Shown: piece after piece, positions 43,136 through 51,766 of the stretch | How the letters are laid out: every line of letters begins with the position of its first letter | How positions within the stretch are numbered: the first letter of the stretch is position 1 | NCBI RefSeq assembly: GCF_039543505.1 | Contig: NZ_BAABJW010000001.1 | Coordinates: 124,001-188,000 of the forward strand | Direction: 5' to 3' | Length of the DNA stretch: 64,000 bases | Source of the DNA: Litoribaculum gwangyangense | Lineage (GTDB): Bacteria; Bacteroidota; Bacteroidia; Flavobacteriales; Flavobacteriaceae | Translations under genes and position numbers: made by a program | Notes under the pieces: generated by a model | Told to the model about the DNA's origin: nothing | The model's database searches: none | Seen by the model: the letters and a program-made list of their open reading frames with translations, nothing else

Positions 43136-44050
43136 ATGTTTGGAAAAAAGAAATCAACGCCACAAATAGATAAAGATCAATTAGAGCTCATTCAAAATGC
43201 GCAAAAACGTATTAAACAAAAAAAACGTTTGTATATACATTTTGTGATATTTTTAATTGGAGCCATTTTTTTAATAATAGCCAATACGCTTTTGGGTATT
43301 GGAGAAGATTTTAAATTTTTTGGTTATGATTGGTTTTTATTCGCAGTTCTTATATGGCTTTTTTTACTAGTATATCATGTTTTTAATGTGTTTATCACTC
43401 ATAAATTCATGGGAAAAGCTTGGGAAAAACAACAATTGGAAAAACTGGTTTCAAAACAACAAGAACGCATTGAAAAACTTAAGGATGGGTTTGTAAGAGA
43501 AGAAAAACTTTTAGCACAAACCCAAGCTTACAATAAAGCAAAAAGCGAAAAGAATAAAAGTGAACTTACTATTATTGTGGCTGCAGCAGAAAACCATGCG
43601 ATTGGAAAAGGCAACCAACTCATCTGGCATTTAAGTGACGATTTAAAACGCTTTAAAAACTTAACGAATGGACATCATATTATCATGGGACGTAAAACAT
43701 TTGAAAGTTTCCCTAAACCACTACCAAATAGAACCCATATTGTAATCACAAGACAGAAACATTATAAAGTACCAGATGGTGTGGTTGTTGTCAACACCCT
43801 TGCAGATGCCATTGATGCCTCAAAAAATGATACGCAACCCTTCATTATTGGCGGTGGTGAAATATATAAACAAGCCATGGACGTTGCAGATAAAATTGAA
43901 TTAACACGTGTTCACCATAATTTTGAAGCCGATACTTTTTTCCCTGAAATTGATACCAAAGTTTGGACAGAAACTGCCAACGCATTTCATAAAAAAGACG
44001 AACATCATGATTATGAATTTTCGTTTATTACCTACGAGAGAAAACAATAA
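43136..44050 (+). CDS. 2TM domain - dihydrofolate reductase fusion
   Basis: 304 aa. Residues about 15-100 are a 2TM domain: basic N-terminus, membrane helices at about 33-54 and 64-85, then HVFNVF and MGKAWEKQQLEKL. A charged coiled-coil linker (about 95-142) leads to a complete dihydrofolate reductase (about 143-304). The DHFR part shows IIVAAAENHAIGKGNQLIW, the catalytic Asp169 in HLSDDLKRF, GRKTFESF and FIIGGGEIYKQAM. It reduces dihydrofolate with NADPH and would be held at the inner face of the membrane. It is a single uninterrupted frame and no separate DHFR is nearby. A 1-bp overlap couples it to the next gene. Confidence 0.9.
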   Translation: MFGKKKSTPQIDKDQLELIQNAQKRIKQKKRLYIHFVIFLIGAIFLIIANTLLGIGEDFKFFGYDWFLFAVLIWLFLLVYHVFNVFITHKFMGKAWEKQQLEKLVSKQQERIEKLKDGFVREEKLLAQTQAYNKAKSEKNKSELTIIVAAAENHAIGKGNQLIWHLSDDLKRFKNLTNGHHIIMGRKTFESFPKPLPNRTHIVITRQKHYKVPDGVVVVNTLADAIDASKNDTQPFIIGGGEIYKQAMDVADKIELTRVHHNFEADTFFPEIDTKVWTETANAFHKKDEHHDYEFSFITYERKQ

Positions 44051-44610
44051 TGAAGAAAATTTTAGTTTTTATAATTTTATGGTTAACATCTTTTCAAATT
44101 GAAGCTCAATTCGTAAAGAAAAAATCAATTAGTGCTAATATTGGTTACGGATTGAGCACCCCTTATTATGGCGGTATTGACGTAATTGATTCTGGCCTTT
44201 ATCTTCAAGGAGAGTTTGTACTCGTTATTGCAACTTGGCTTGACCTAAGACCTTACAGCGGATTGATTTTAACGAAATCAAACGGAAAAGACATCAACCA
44301 GAACCCAACACCTTACAAGGCGACTTCAAGAGCTTTTTTAATTGGAGGAAAAGCTCGAATAAAAGCACCCATTCCATGGATAGCGCCTTTTGCCGAAATA
44401 GGAATAGGTTCCTCCATAGGAAATTTTGAGACATTATCAGAGCTTTCCAATATTACTAAAAGTGGAATAATTTATCACATTCCGTTCTCTTTAGGATTAG
44501 AACTAGGCCGGGATCATAACTTTGAAGTTGGATTAACTTATTATTTCCAACCGACAATTGAACAATATGCTGGTGCATTTGCTATTGGTTTGTCCATACC
44601 CCTAAAATAA
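44050..44610 (+). CDS. Putative outer-membrane beta-barrel protein
   Basis: 186 aa with a signal peptide (about 1-19, ending IEAQ) and alternating short hydrophobic strands (ISANIGYGLSTPYYGGIDV, LYLQGEFVLVIATWLDLRPYSGLIL, IAPFAEIGIGSSIG, LGLELGRDHNFEVGLTYYFQP) typical of a small barrel. No named family recognised. Its ATG overlaps the last base of the DHFR fusion stop, so it is co-translated with it. Confidence 0.7.
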   Translation: MKKILVFIILWLTSFQIEAQFVKKKSISANIGYGLSTPYYGGIDVIDSGLYLQGEFVLVIATWLDLRPYSGLILTKSNGKDINQNPTPYKATSRAFLIGGKARIKAPIPWIAPFAEIGIGSSIGNFETLSELSNITKSGIIYHIPFSLGLELGRDHNFEVGLTYYFQPTIEQYAGAFAIGLSIPLK

Positions 44611-44640
44611 AGACTCAACAATTTCTATTGTTAAATTTCC

Positions 44641-44648
44641 TAATTTTG
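44641..44648 (+). promoter_or_regulatory. Candidate -7 element of the FAD-dependent protein gene
   Basis: TAATTTTG matches TAnnTTTG exactly and ends 4 bp before the ATG at 44653, which implies a leaderless or near-leaderless message like that of the histidine kinase gene. Confidence 0.45.
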
Positions 44649-44652
44649 CCAA

Positions 44653-46209
44653 ATGGTAAAAGAAATACAACTTCGTATTACACTTAAGGAGGAAGAAATC
44701 GGTGATATTCTGGTTTTAAAATCAGCCTTAAAATTAGCTATTGACCAAAAAGATATTACTGGAGTTAAAGTTCTTAGAAAATCTATTGATGCTCGTAAAC
44801 CAAACATTATTTTAAATTACAAAGTTGCCGTTTTTATAAAAGAACCGATTCCAAAAACTTCCGAATACACATTTGATTACAAAGATGTTTCCAAAGCTAA
44901 ACCTATCCATATTGTTGGATTTGGACCTGCAGGCATGTTTGCTGCTTTACGATGTATTGAACTCGGGTTTAAACCTATAGTCTTGGAGCGCGGTAAAAAT
45001 GTACAAGACCGCCGACGGGATTTAAAAGCCATCAATCAAGACCATATAGTTAACGAAGATTCCAATTATTGTTTTGGAGAAGGAGGTGCTGGCACTTATA
45101 GTGATGGAAAACTTTACACACGAAGTTTAAAACGTGGTGATGTTCGTCGAATTTTTGAAAACCTTGTGTTTCATGGTGCTACCGAACAAATTTTAATTGA
45201 TGCACATCCACATATTGGTACAAATAAACTACCGAAGGTGGTGCAAAATATTCGTGAGACTATTTTAAAATATGGTGGCGACGTCTATTTTGAAACCAGG
45301 GTCACCGATTTTATTATAAAAAATAATAAAATTAAAGCTATTCAACTTAATAATGAAAATGAAATATCAGTAGAAAAAGTCATTTTAGCTACTGGCCATT
45401 CAGCTCGTGATATTTTTTACTTGCTTTACAAAAAACAAATTACTTTGGAAGCAAAATCGTTCGCTATGGGTGTACGAGTGGAACATCCTCAGCACATCAT
45501 AGATTCCATACAATATCATTGTACTGGCAATCGAAACGACTTATTACCAGCAGCATCTTACAGTTTGGTGCAACAGGTAAATGATAGAGGTGTTTACTCC
45601 TTTTGTATGTGCCCTGGTGGTTTCATAGTGCCTGCGGCAACAGCCAATGGCGAGGTAGTGGTTAACGGTATGTCGCCATCAAAGCGTAATAATTTTTATG
45701 CCAATTCTGGCATTGTTGTAGAAATTGATGTTCATAAAGATTTACCAAAGTATGAGCATTTTGGAGTTTTAAAAGCATTGGAATATCAAAAAGATTTAGA
45801 AAAATTGGCATTCACTTCGGGTGGAAGAAATCAAACAGCCCCAGCACAGCGTTTAACCGATTTTGTTGAAGGCAAATTATCTATTGTTTTGAATCCAACT
45901 TCTTATCAACCTGGTTTGAATTCGGCACCACTTCATTCACTTTTACCAAAACTTATAGGAAGCAGATTGCGAAAGGGTTTTCAAGCATTCGGACAAAAAA
46001 TGAAAGGATATTACACCGAAGAAGCAAATATTGTAGGCGTAGAATCCAGAACCTCATCACCAGTTTGTATTCCTAGAACAAACACTTTAGAACACCCACA
46101 AATTTCAAACTTATATCCTAGTGGCGAGGGTGGTGGCTATGCAGGAGGTATTGTTTCAGCAGCTATGGATGGGGAACGTTGTGCTGAAGCCGCTACAGGT
46201 AATTTGTAA
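44653..46209 (+). CDS. FAD-dependent oxidoreductase
   Basis: 518-aa flavoprotein of the uncharacterised NAD(P)/FAD-dependent group with a roughly 90-residue N-terminal domain (MVKEIQLRITLKEEEIGD ...). The dinucleotide-binding motif is IVGFGPAGMFAALRCIELGFKPIVLERG (about residues 94-121). CFGEGGAGTYSDGKLYTRS and ILATGHSARDIFYLLYKK are further family blocks, and the C-terminal PSGEGGGYAGGIVSAAMDG closes the FAD site. The reaction is not known. Confidence 0.85.
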   Translation: MVKEIQLRITLKEEEIGDILVLKSALKLAIDQKDITGVKVLRKSIDARKPNIILNYKVAVFIKEPIPKTSEYTFDYKDVSKAKPIHIVGFGPAGMFAALRCIELGFKPIVLERGKNVQDRRRDLKAINQDHIVNEDSNYCFGEGGAGTYSDGKLYTRSLKRGDVRRIFENLVFHGATEQILIDAHPHIGTNKLPKVVQNIRETILKYGGDVYFETRVTDFIIKNNKIKAIQLNNENEISVEKVILATGHSARDIFYLLYKKQITLEAKSFAMGVRVEHPQHIIDSIQYHCTGNRNDLLPAASYSLVQQVNDRGVYSFCMCPGGFIVPAATANGEVVVNGMSPSKRNNFYANSGIVVEIDVHKDLPKYEHFGVLKALEYQKDLEKLAFTSGGRNQTAPAQRLTDFVEGKLSIVLNPTSYQPGLNSAPLHSLLPKLIGSRLRKGFQAFGQKMKGYYTEEANIVGVESRTSSPVCIPRTNTLEHPQISNLYPSGEGGGYAGGIVSAAMDGERCAEAATGNL

Positions 46210-46258
46210 TCTTTATTTTGTTTCTAAAGTGAAGCAATATTTATTCTTATAAAATAAC

Positions 46259-46266
46259 TATTTTTG
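46259..46266 (+). promoter_or_regulatory. fabD promoter -7 element
   Basis: TATTTTTG matches TAnnTTTG exactly, 21 bp before the fabD ATG at 46288. Confidence 0.5.
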
Positions 46267-46287
46267 CAGCATCAAAAACTAAATAAC

Positions 46288-47181
46288 ATGCACGCATATA
46301 TTTTTCCGGGTCAAGGTGCTCAATTCTCAGGAATGGGTTTAGACCTCTATGAAAACTCGCCCCTAGCACAAGAATTATTTGAACAAGCCAACGATATTCT
46401 GGGGTTTACCATTACGGATATTATGTTTGAAGGGTCTGCTGAGGACTTAAAGGAAACCAAGGTAACACAGCCAGCTATCTTTTTACATTCTGTCATATTA
46501 GCTAAAACCTTAGGAAATAGTTTTAAACCAGATATGGTAGCAGGACATTCACTTGGTGAATTTTCTGCTTTAGTTGCCAATGGAGTTTTAAATTTTGAAG
46601 ATGGTTTAAAATTAGTATCTCAACGTGCTTTAGCCATGCAAAAAGCCTGCGAATTACAACCCAGTACTATGGCTGCTGTTTTGGGTTTGGATGATGATAT
46701 CGTTGAAAAAATATGTGCTATGACCGAAGGGATTGTGGTAGCAGCAAATTATAATTGCCCAGGACAATTGGTTATATCGGGTGAAGTTGAGGCCATTAAT
46801 AAAGCTTGTGAGACATTGAAAGAAGAAGGGGCTCGTCGTGCTTTGGTATTACCCGTAGGTGGTGCTTTTCATTCCCCATTGATGGAACCGGCCCGCGAAG
46901 AATTGGCAGCAGCTATTGAAAATACAATATTTAGCAAACCAAATTGCCCTATTTATCAAAATGTTACGGCAAATGCAGTCATTGATGAAATGGCAATAAA
47001 ATCAAATTTAATTTTACAATTAACTGCACCTGTAAAATGGACACAGTCCGTACAACAAATGATTAAAGATGGTGCTAGTTTATTTACTGAAGTTGGTCCA
47101 GGAAATGTATTGCAAGGCCTTATTAAGAAAATTAATAGAGAAGCGCAAACAGCTTCAGCAACTTTAAATGCAAATAGTTAA
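46288..47181 (+). CDS. fabD: Malonyl CoA-acyl carrier protein transacylase
   Basis: 297 aa from the ATG at 46288 (MHAYIFPGQGAQFSGMG); the upstream TTG at 46264 is rejected because it falls on the promoter. It loads malonyl groups on ACP for fatty-acid synthesis. The catalytic Ser lies in GHSLGEFSALV and the His in GGAFHSPLM, and Gln in FPGQGAQ forms part of the oxyanion site. lspA begins directly after its stop codon. Confidence 0.95.
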   Translation: MHAYIFPGQGAQFSGMGLDLYENSPLAQELFEQANDILGFTITDIMFEGSAEDLKETKVTQPAIFLHSVILAKTLGNSFKPDMVAGHSLGEFSALVANGVLNFEDGLKLVSQRALAMQKACELQPSTMAAVLGLDDDIVEKICAMTEGIVVAANYNCPGQLVISGEVEAINKACETLKEEGARRALVLPVGGAFHSPLMEPAREELAAAIENTIFSKPNCPIYQNVTANAVIDEMAIKSNLILQLTAPVKWTQSVQQMIKDGASLFTEVGPGNVLQGLIKKINREAQTASATLNANS

Positions 47182-47706
47182 ATGAAGCTATCTAAACGCT
47201 GCGTTTTTATAACACTAGTTATTATTTTAACAATAGCTATTGATCAAATCTCAAAAGTGATTGTTAGAGCCTGTGTTATAGGACAAACAGAGACTAGAGC
47301 TAGTGAACGTATCCCATTGATTGGCGATGCCTTTATTATGATGAATGTTGAAAACGAAGGTGCTTTTCTGGGGATGGGAAGCGACCTTGGAGAACCTTTA
47401 CGAACCATTTTATTACTTATACTCCCTATTTTAGTTTTAGGGTTTGTTTTATATCATATTTTAAAAGATAAATCCTTAGATAATTGGTCGCTCTTTGCTT
47501 TTGCAAGTATTATTGGCGGGGGAATTGCGAATGTATTTGACAGAATAGTTTATGGTTCGGTTACCGATTTCTTTTTTATTGATTTAGGAGGTGTTTTTAA
47601 AACCGGTATCTTTAATATGGCTGATGTATTTGTAACCACTGGAATGATTATACTTTTTATTAGCAGCTTCAAAAAGAAAAAAAATATTGAACAAAAAATA
47701 AGCTAA
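47182..47706 (+). CDS. lspA: Lipoprotein signal peptidase (signal peptidase II)
   Basis: 174-aa inner-membrane aspartic protease that removes signal peptides from lipidated prolipoproteins. Four membrane helices are visible. The catalytic aspartates lie in ANVFDRIVYGSVTDF and FNMADVFVT, and DQISKVIV opens the family domain. The ATG immediately follows the fabD stop, so translation is coupled. It would process the azurin and other lipoproteins in this window. Confidence 0.94.
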   Translation: MKLSKRCVFITLVIILTIAIDQISKVIVRACVIGQTETRASERIPLIGDAFIMMNVENEGAFLGMGSDLGEPLRTILLLILPILVLGFVLYHILKDKSLDNWSLFAFASIIGGGIANVFDRIVYGSVTDFFFIDLGGVFKTGIFNMADVFVTTGMIILFISSFKKKKNIEQKIS

Positions 47707-47737
47707 AATAATTTTAAGAATTCTTGATTTTTAAAAC

Positions 47738-48766
47738 TTATTCTGTGGAATATCTTACCTTTTGTTCCCATTTCCATGCAGATAGCATAGCATCATCTAA
47801 AGATAATTTTGTTTTCCAACCCAACTCTTTGTTGGCTTTTGTAGTATCTGCATAAGCTGAAATCACATCACCTTCTCTCCTACCCACAATTTTATAATTC
47901 AATTTTTTACCCGAAACTTTTTCAAAAGATTGAATCACTTCTAAAACCGAACTACCTTTCCCAGTTCCTAGATTAAACGTTTCATAGTTACTTTTGTTTT
48001 CGTTTTTTAATAAGCGTTCCAAGGCTACCACGTGCGCTTTTGCAACATCAACAACGTGAATATAATCTCTTACACAGGTACCATCTTGAGTAGGATAGTC
48101 ATCCCCAAAAACTGATAATTGCTCTCTTAAACCAATAGCAGTTTGTGTAATAAATGGTACTAAGTTTTGTGGAACCCCTATTGGTAATTCTCCAATATTT
48201 ACAGATTCGTGGGCACCAACAGGATTAAAATAGCGCAGAGAAATAGCCTTTAATTTTGGAGCTATTTTACAGGTATCTTTTATTATTTCTTCACCAATTT
48301 GTTTCGTGTTTCCATAAGGCGATTCTGCTTTTTTAACCGGTGCATTTTCTGTTATAGGTAGCTCATCGGCTTGACCATAAACGGTACAAGATGAACTAAA
48401 AATAAAATTAGCTTCAGGCATTTTTTTTAATTCTTTAAGAATATAAACTAAAGTTGCTATATTATTTTCATAATAAAGCAGGGGCTCTTGCACACTTTCT
48501 CCAACCGCTTTACTAGCAGCGAAATGAATAACGCCTTTTATATCATCATGTTTTGCAAAAAAAGATTCAACTCTCGCTTTGTCTTTTAAATCCAATTTTT
48601 CAAAGATTGGGGTTTTTCCTGTTATGGCAGTAATCCCATCTAATACATTAATTGAGGAGTTTGATAAGTCATCAATTATAATAACTTCGAAACCTTCATT
48701 TTGTAATTCAACAACTGTGTGAGATCCTATAAATCCTAATCCGCCTGTTACTAATATTTTATCCAT
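47738..48766 (-). CDS. galE: UDP-glucose 4-epimerase
   Basis: 342-aa short-chain dehydrogenase-type epimerase. NAD-binding TGGLGFIGSHTVVEL at the N-terminus, the catalytic Ser-Tyr-Lys set in SSSCTVYG and SPYGNTKQIGEE, and DYIHVVDVAKAH are standard GalE landmarks. It overlaps the upstream DegT aminotransferase gene by 8 bp, so both probably supply nucleotide sugars for surface polysaccharide. Confidence 0.93.
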   Translation of the reverse strand: MDKILVTGGLGFIGSHTVVELQNEGFEVIIIDDLSNSSINVLDGITAITGKTPIFEKLDLKDKARVESFFAKHDDIKGVIHFAASKAVGESVQEPLLYYENNIATLVYILKELKKMPEANFIFSSSCTVYGQADELPITENAPVKKAESPYGNTKQIGEEIIKDTCKIAPKLKAISLRYFNPVGAHESVNIGELPIGVPQNLVPFITQTAIGLREQLSVFGDDYPTQDGTCVRDYIHVVDVAKAHVVALERLLKNENKSNYETFNLGTGKGSSVLEVIQSFEKVSGKKLNYKIVGRREGDVISAYADTTKANKELGWKTKLSLDDAMLSAWKWEQKVRYSTE

Positions 48767-49913
48767 TGATATAATTGATAATTGTTGAAGTAATAAATTC
48801 TATTTGTTCGTCATCTAACTCTGTATGCATAGGTAATGAAATAACCTCTTTTACCAGTTGATTGGTAACTTCAAAATCAGCCTCATTATATCTTTCATCT
48901 AAATATGCCTTTTGCTTATGAAGTGGGATGGGGTAATATACCCCACAAGGAATACCTTGTTCACTTAAATGCTTTACTAAAGCATCCCGGTTAGCGTCTT
49001 TTATTCTTAATGTATACTGATGAAACACATGGCAATCGCAAGTATCGCAAATACCGTCACACCCGTTTACAGTTTTTGGTGTCAGGATATTTTTGACAGA
49101 TTTAAAAGCTTCATTGTATTTTCTAGCAGCGTTTCTTCTAGATTTATTATAAGCATCTAAATAAGGTAGTTTGGCATCTAAAACGGCAGCTTGAATACTA
49201 TCCAATCGTGAATTTACACCAACAACATCATGATGATAACGTTCGTACATCCCGTGGTTCACAATCCCCCTTATCGTATGTGCTAAATCATCATCATTTG
49301 TAAAAATGGCACCTCCATCTCCATAACATCCTAAATTTTTAGAAGGAAAAAACGAGGTTGCTCCAACATTGCCAATGGTTCCTGCTTTAACTTTTTTTCC
49401 GCTTTTGTATCTATAGTTGGCTCCTATGGCTTGTGCATTATCTTCAATAACAAACAAATTGTGTGCTTTAGCTATGTCCATAATAGCTTCCATATTCGCA
49501 CATTGCCCAAATAAATGCACAGGTACTATAGCCTTCGTTTTTGGGGTAATTGCTTTTTTAACAGCTTCAATGTTGATGTTAAAATCATCTTCATTAACAT
49601 CTACTAAAACTGGGGTTAATTGCAACAATGCAATTACCTCAACAGTGGCAGCAAAAGTAAAATCGGCAGTAATAACTTCATCTCCAGGCTTCAGTCCTAA
49701 ACCCATCATGGCAATTTGTAACGCATCCGTTCCATTAGCGCATGGAATCACGTGTTTTACACCTAAATACTCTTCTAAATGCTTTTGGAATTCGTGTACT
49801 TTTGGGCCATTAATAAATGCGGTGGTTTCTATCACTTCCTGAATAGAAGGGTCGACAATATGTTTTATATCGCTATACTGACCTTTTAGGTCTACCATTT
49901 GAATTTTCTTCAT
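48759..49913 (-). CDS. DegT/DnrJ/EryC1/StrS-family aminotransferase
   Basis: 384-aa PLP enzyme that aminates keto-sugars of nucleotide-sugar pathways. The PLP lysine lies in TSFFPSKNLGCYGDGGAIFT; GTDALQIAMMGLG and VIEDNAQAIGA are family blocks. Unusually, about residues 285-294 read CDGICDTCDC, four cysteines that could bind metal, placed just before VFHQYTLRI. It overlaps galE and is divergent from waaA, which supports a role in lipopolysaccharide or other surface glycans. Confidence 0.9.
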   Translation of the reverse strand: MKKIQMVDLKGQYSDIKHIVDPSIQEVIETTAFINGPKVHEFQKHLEEYLGVKHVIPCANGTDALQIAMMGLGLKPGDEVITADFTFAATVEVIALLQLTPVLVDVNEDDFNINIEAVKKAITPKTKAIVPVHLFGQCANMEAIMDIAKAHNLFVIEDNAQAIGANYRYKSGKKVKAGTIGNVGATSFFPSKNLGCYGDGGAIFTNDDDLAHTIRGIVNHGMYERYHHDVVGVNSRLDSIQAAVLDAKLPYLDAYNKSRRNAARKYNEAFKSVKNILTPKTVNGCDGICDTCDCHVFHQYTLRIKDANRDALVKHLSEQGIPCGVYYPIPLHKQKAYLDERYNEADFEVTNQLVKEVISLPMHTELDDEQIEFITSTIINYING

Positions 49914-50060
49914 CTATAAAAAATTACGTAGTCTATCAAAAAATAAAGACCATCTTTAAAGAATCCCCATTGTGGGTTGCAGTTCACGAAATTACAAAAT
50001 TCATACACGCTAACCAATGAATTTATTATAAAGAGATGTATTTTAGCACAAACAAAATCG

Positions 50061-51296
50061 TTGAATTTAATTTACAACATAATAATCCATATTACCCATT
50101 TTATTTTAAAATGTGGCGCTCTTTTTAATGACAAATTAAAAAAGGGAGTTATTGGCAGAAAAAATACTTTCAAAATCTTAACAGAATGTTTGGAGAAAAC
50201 CGATAAAACCTTGTGGTTCCATTGTGCTTCGTTAGGTGAATACGAGCAAGGTTTGCCGGTTTTTGAAGAACTGAAAAAACACTATAAAGCCCATAAAATA
50301 GTACTTAGCTTTTTTTCGCCATCGGGTTACGAAATTAGAAAAAACGCACCCATTGCCGATGCGATTGTTTACCTCCCAATAGACACAAAAAAAAATGCAA
50401 AAAAGTTTTTAAATATTGTAAATCCTGAACTCACCATTTTTGTGAAATATGATATTTGGCCCCATTTTTTAAATGAACTAAAAAAAAGAAACTTGAGGGC
50501 CATTTTAATTTCAGCGGTTTTCAGAAAAAATCAAACCTATTTTAAATTCTATGGAAAACCATTAAGGCAATCTTTATTCGCTTTTGAACACATTTTTACC
50601 CAAAATGAAGCTTCCAAAACCTTATTACAAACCTTAAATTACAATCATGTAACCGTTTCTGGCGATACTAGGTTTGATCGTGTTTCCAATCAATTAAGCT
50701 TGAATAATACTTTAAGTTTTGTTGAAGCATTTAAATCTAATAAATTGTGTGTCGTTGCGGGAAGCACGTGGCCAGAAGACGAAACATTACTTATTGATTT
50801 TATAAATTTGAAAGCTTCAAAAGATGTGAAGTTTATTATTGCTCCACACAATATTAAAAAAGCCCAGATAAAAACCATTCAAGAGAAATTAACTGTTGAA
50901 AGTATTTTGTTTTCTGAAAAAGACACCAAAAATCTTGAGAGTGCCCAAGTTTTCATAATAGATACCATTGGTATTCTATCTAAAATTTATAGTTATTCAG
51001 ACATCGCTTATGTTGGTGGAGCTATTGGTAAAACTGGCTTACATAACACTTTAGAGCCCGCCGTATTTGGAGTTCCTATAATTATTGGAAGCCATCATCA
51101 AAAATTCCCAGAGGCACAAACCATGATTGATAACGGTGGCATGTTTTCCATTTCAAATCAAAATGAGTTTAATACTATTTTAAAAGAACTCATCCACAAT
51201 AAGGAGAAAAGATTTTCTGCAGGTTACAGAAATAGTGGTTACATCAAAAATAATAAAGGTGCTGTCGTCCAAATAGTTAATTATCTTCGTATATAA
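50061..51296 (+). CDS. waaA: 3-deoxy-D-manno-octulosonic acid transferase
   Basis: About 411 aa of the Kdo transferase family, which adds Kdo to lipid A. No in-frame ATG exists near the start; the TTG at 50061 (reading LNLIYNIIIHITHF, a family-like N-terminal hydrophobic helix) fits better than the TTG at 49977. The N-terminal glycosyltransferase domain has LWFHCASLGEYEQGLPVFEELKK, and the C-terminal half has VVAGSTWPEDETLL and YVGGAIGKTGLHNTLEPAVFGVPIIIGSHHQKFPEA. It is divergent from the DegT/galE pair. Confidence 0.9.
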   Translation: MNLIYNIIIHITHFILKCGALFNDKLKKGVIGRKNTFKILTECLEKTDKTLWFHCASLGEYEQGLPVFEELKKHYKAHKIVLSFFSPSGYEIRKNAPIADAIVYLPIDTKKNAKKFLNIVNPELTIFVKYDIWPHFLNELKKRNLRAILISAVFRKNQTYFKFYGKPLRQSLFAFEHIFTQNEASKTLLQTLNYNHVTVSGDTRFDRVSNQLSLNNTLSFVEAFKSNKLCVVAGSTWPEDETLLIDFINLKASKDVKFIIAPHNIKKAQIKTIQEKLTVESILFSEKDTKNLESAQVFIIDTIGILSKIYSYSDIAYVGGAIGKTGLHNTLEPAVFGVPIIIGSHHQKFPEAQTMIDNGGMFSISNQNEFNTILKELIHNKEKRFSAGYRNSGYIKNNKGAVVQIVNYLRI

Positions 51297-51359
51297 ATTG
51301 TTTAGTAAAGAAATTCAACATCAACTTTATATTTTTAATTAACAATAATAAACAAACTA

Positions 51360-51662
51360 ATGAAAAAATTATTAAGTACTTTTTTATTCTTAGCTCTATG
51401 CTTAAGTTTTGCATCTTGTAGAGATACAAAAAAAGCTGATTCTGCGGAAGAAGCAATTGAAAAAGCTTCTGACGCAGTCGAAGAGGCTACAAATAATGCA
51501 TTAAGTGAAGCTGATAAAGCGATTGATGATGCTTTTGATGCTACAGGAGAAGCCATTGACAGTGCTGCAAAAGCAACCAAAGATGCAGTAAACGATGCGG
51601 CCAAAGCAACTGGTGATGCTGTTAAAAAAGCTGCTGAAGCCGTTGAAAAAAAAGTTGATTAA
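51360..51662 (+). CDS. Small Ala-rich helical lipoprotein
   Basis: 100 aa. The lipoprotein signal ends at Cys20 (LSFASC). The rest is a continuous amphipathic helix built from imperfect 11-residue-like units rich in Ala, Asp, Glu and Lys (KATKDAVNDAAKATGDAVKKAAEAVEKK), reminiscent of LEA-like or YtxH/apolipoprotein-like repeats. Function unknown; envelope location inferred. The overlapping minus-strand frame is a shadow of this repeat composition. Confidence 0.8.
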   Translation: MKKLLSTFLFLALCLSFASCRDTKKADSAEEAIEKASDAVEEATNNALSEADKAIDDAFDATGEAIDSAAKATKDAVNDAAKATGDAVKKAAEAVEKKVD

Positions 51663-51698
51663 GTAAACAAGCAAGCGTTTACTGATACAGAAAACTTA

Positions 51699-51723
51699 AA
51701 ACCGCCAATGGCGGTTTTTTTTA
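51699..51723 (+). terminator. Terminator after the Ala-rich lipoprotein
   Basis: AAACCGCC (51699-51706) pairs with GGCGGTTT (51710-51717) around a 3-nt loop and is followed by a T run. Confidence 0.85.
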
Positions 51724-51724
51724 T

Positions 51725-51732
51725 TAAATTTG
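51725..51732 (+). promoter_or_regulatory. Candidate -7 element of the coiled-coil protein gene
   Basis: TAAATTTG matches TAnnTTTG exactly, directly after the preceding terminator and 34 bp before the ATG at 51767. Confidence 0.5.
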
Positions 51733-51766
51733 CTAGATAAACCCCAATAGATTATCACAAAAAATT

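Noticed and set aside
49417..49842. 141-aa open frame opposite the DegT aminotransferase
   Set aside because: No family resemblance, and it lies inside a gene with clear PLP motifs on the other strand.
51335..51604. 89-aa Ser/Ala-rich frame opposite the small lipoprotein
   Set aside because: The plus frame has a proper lipoprotein signal and a following terminator. The minus frame only mirrors the Ala-rich repeat.
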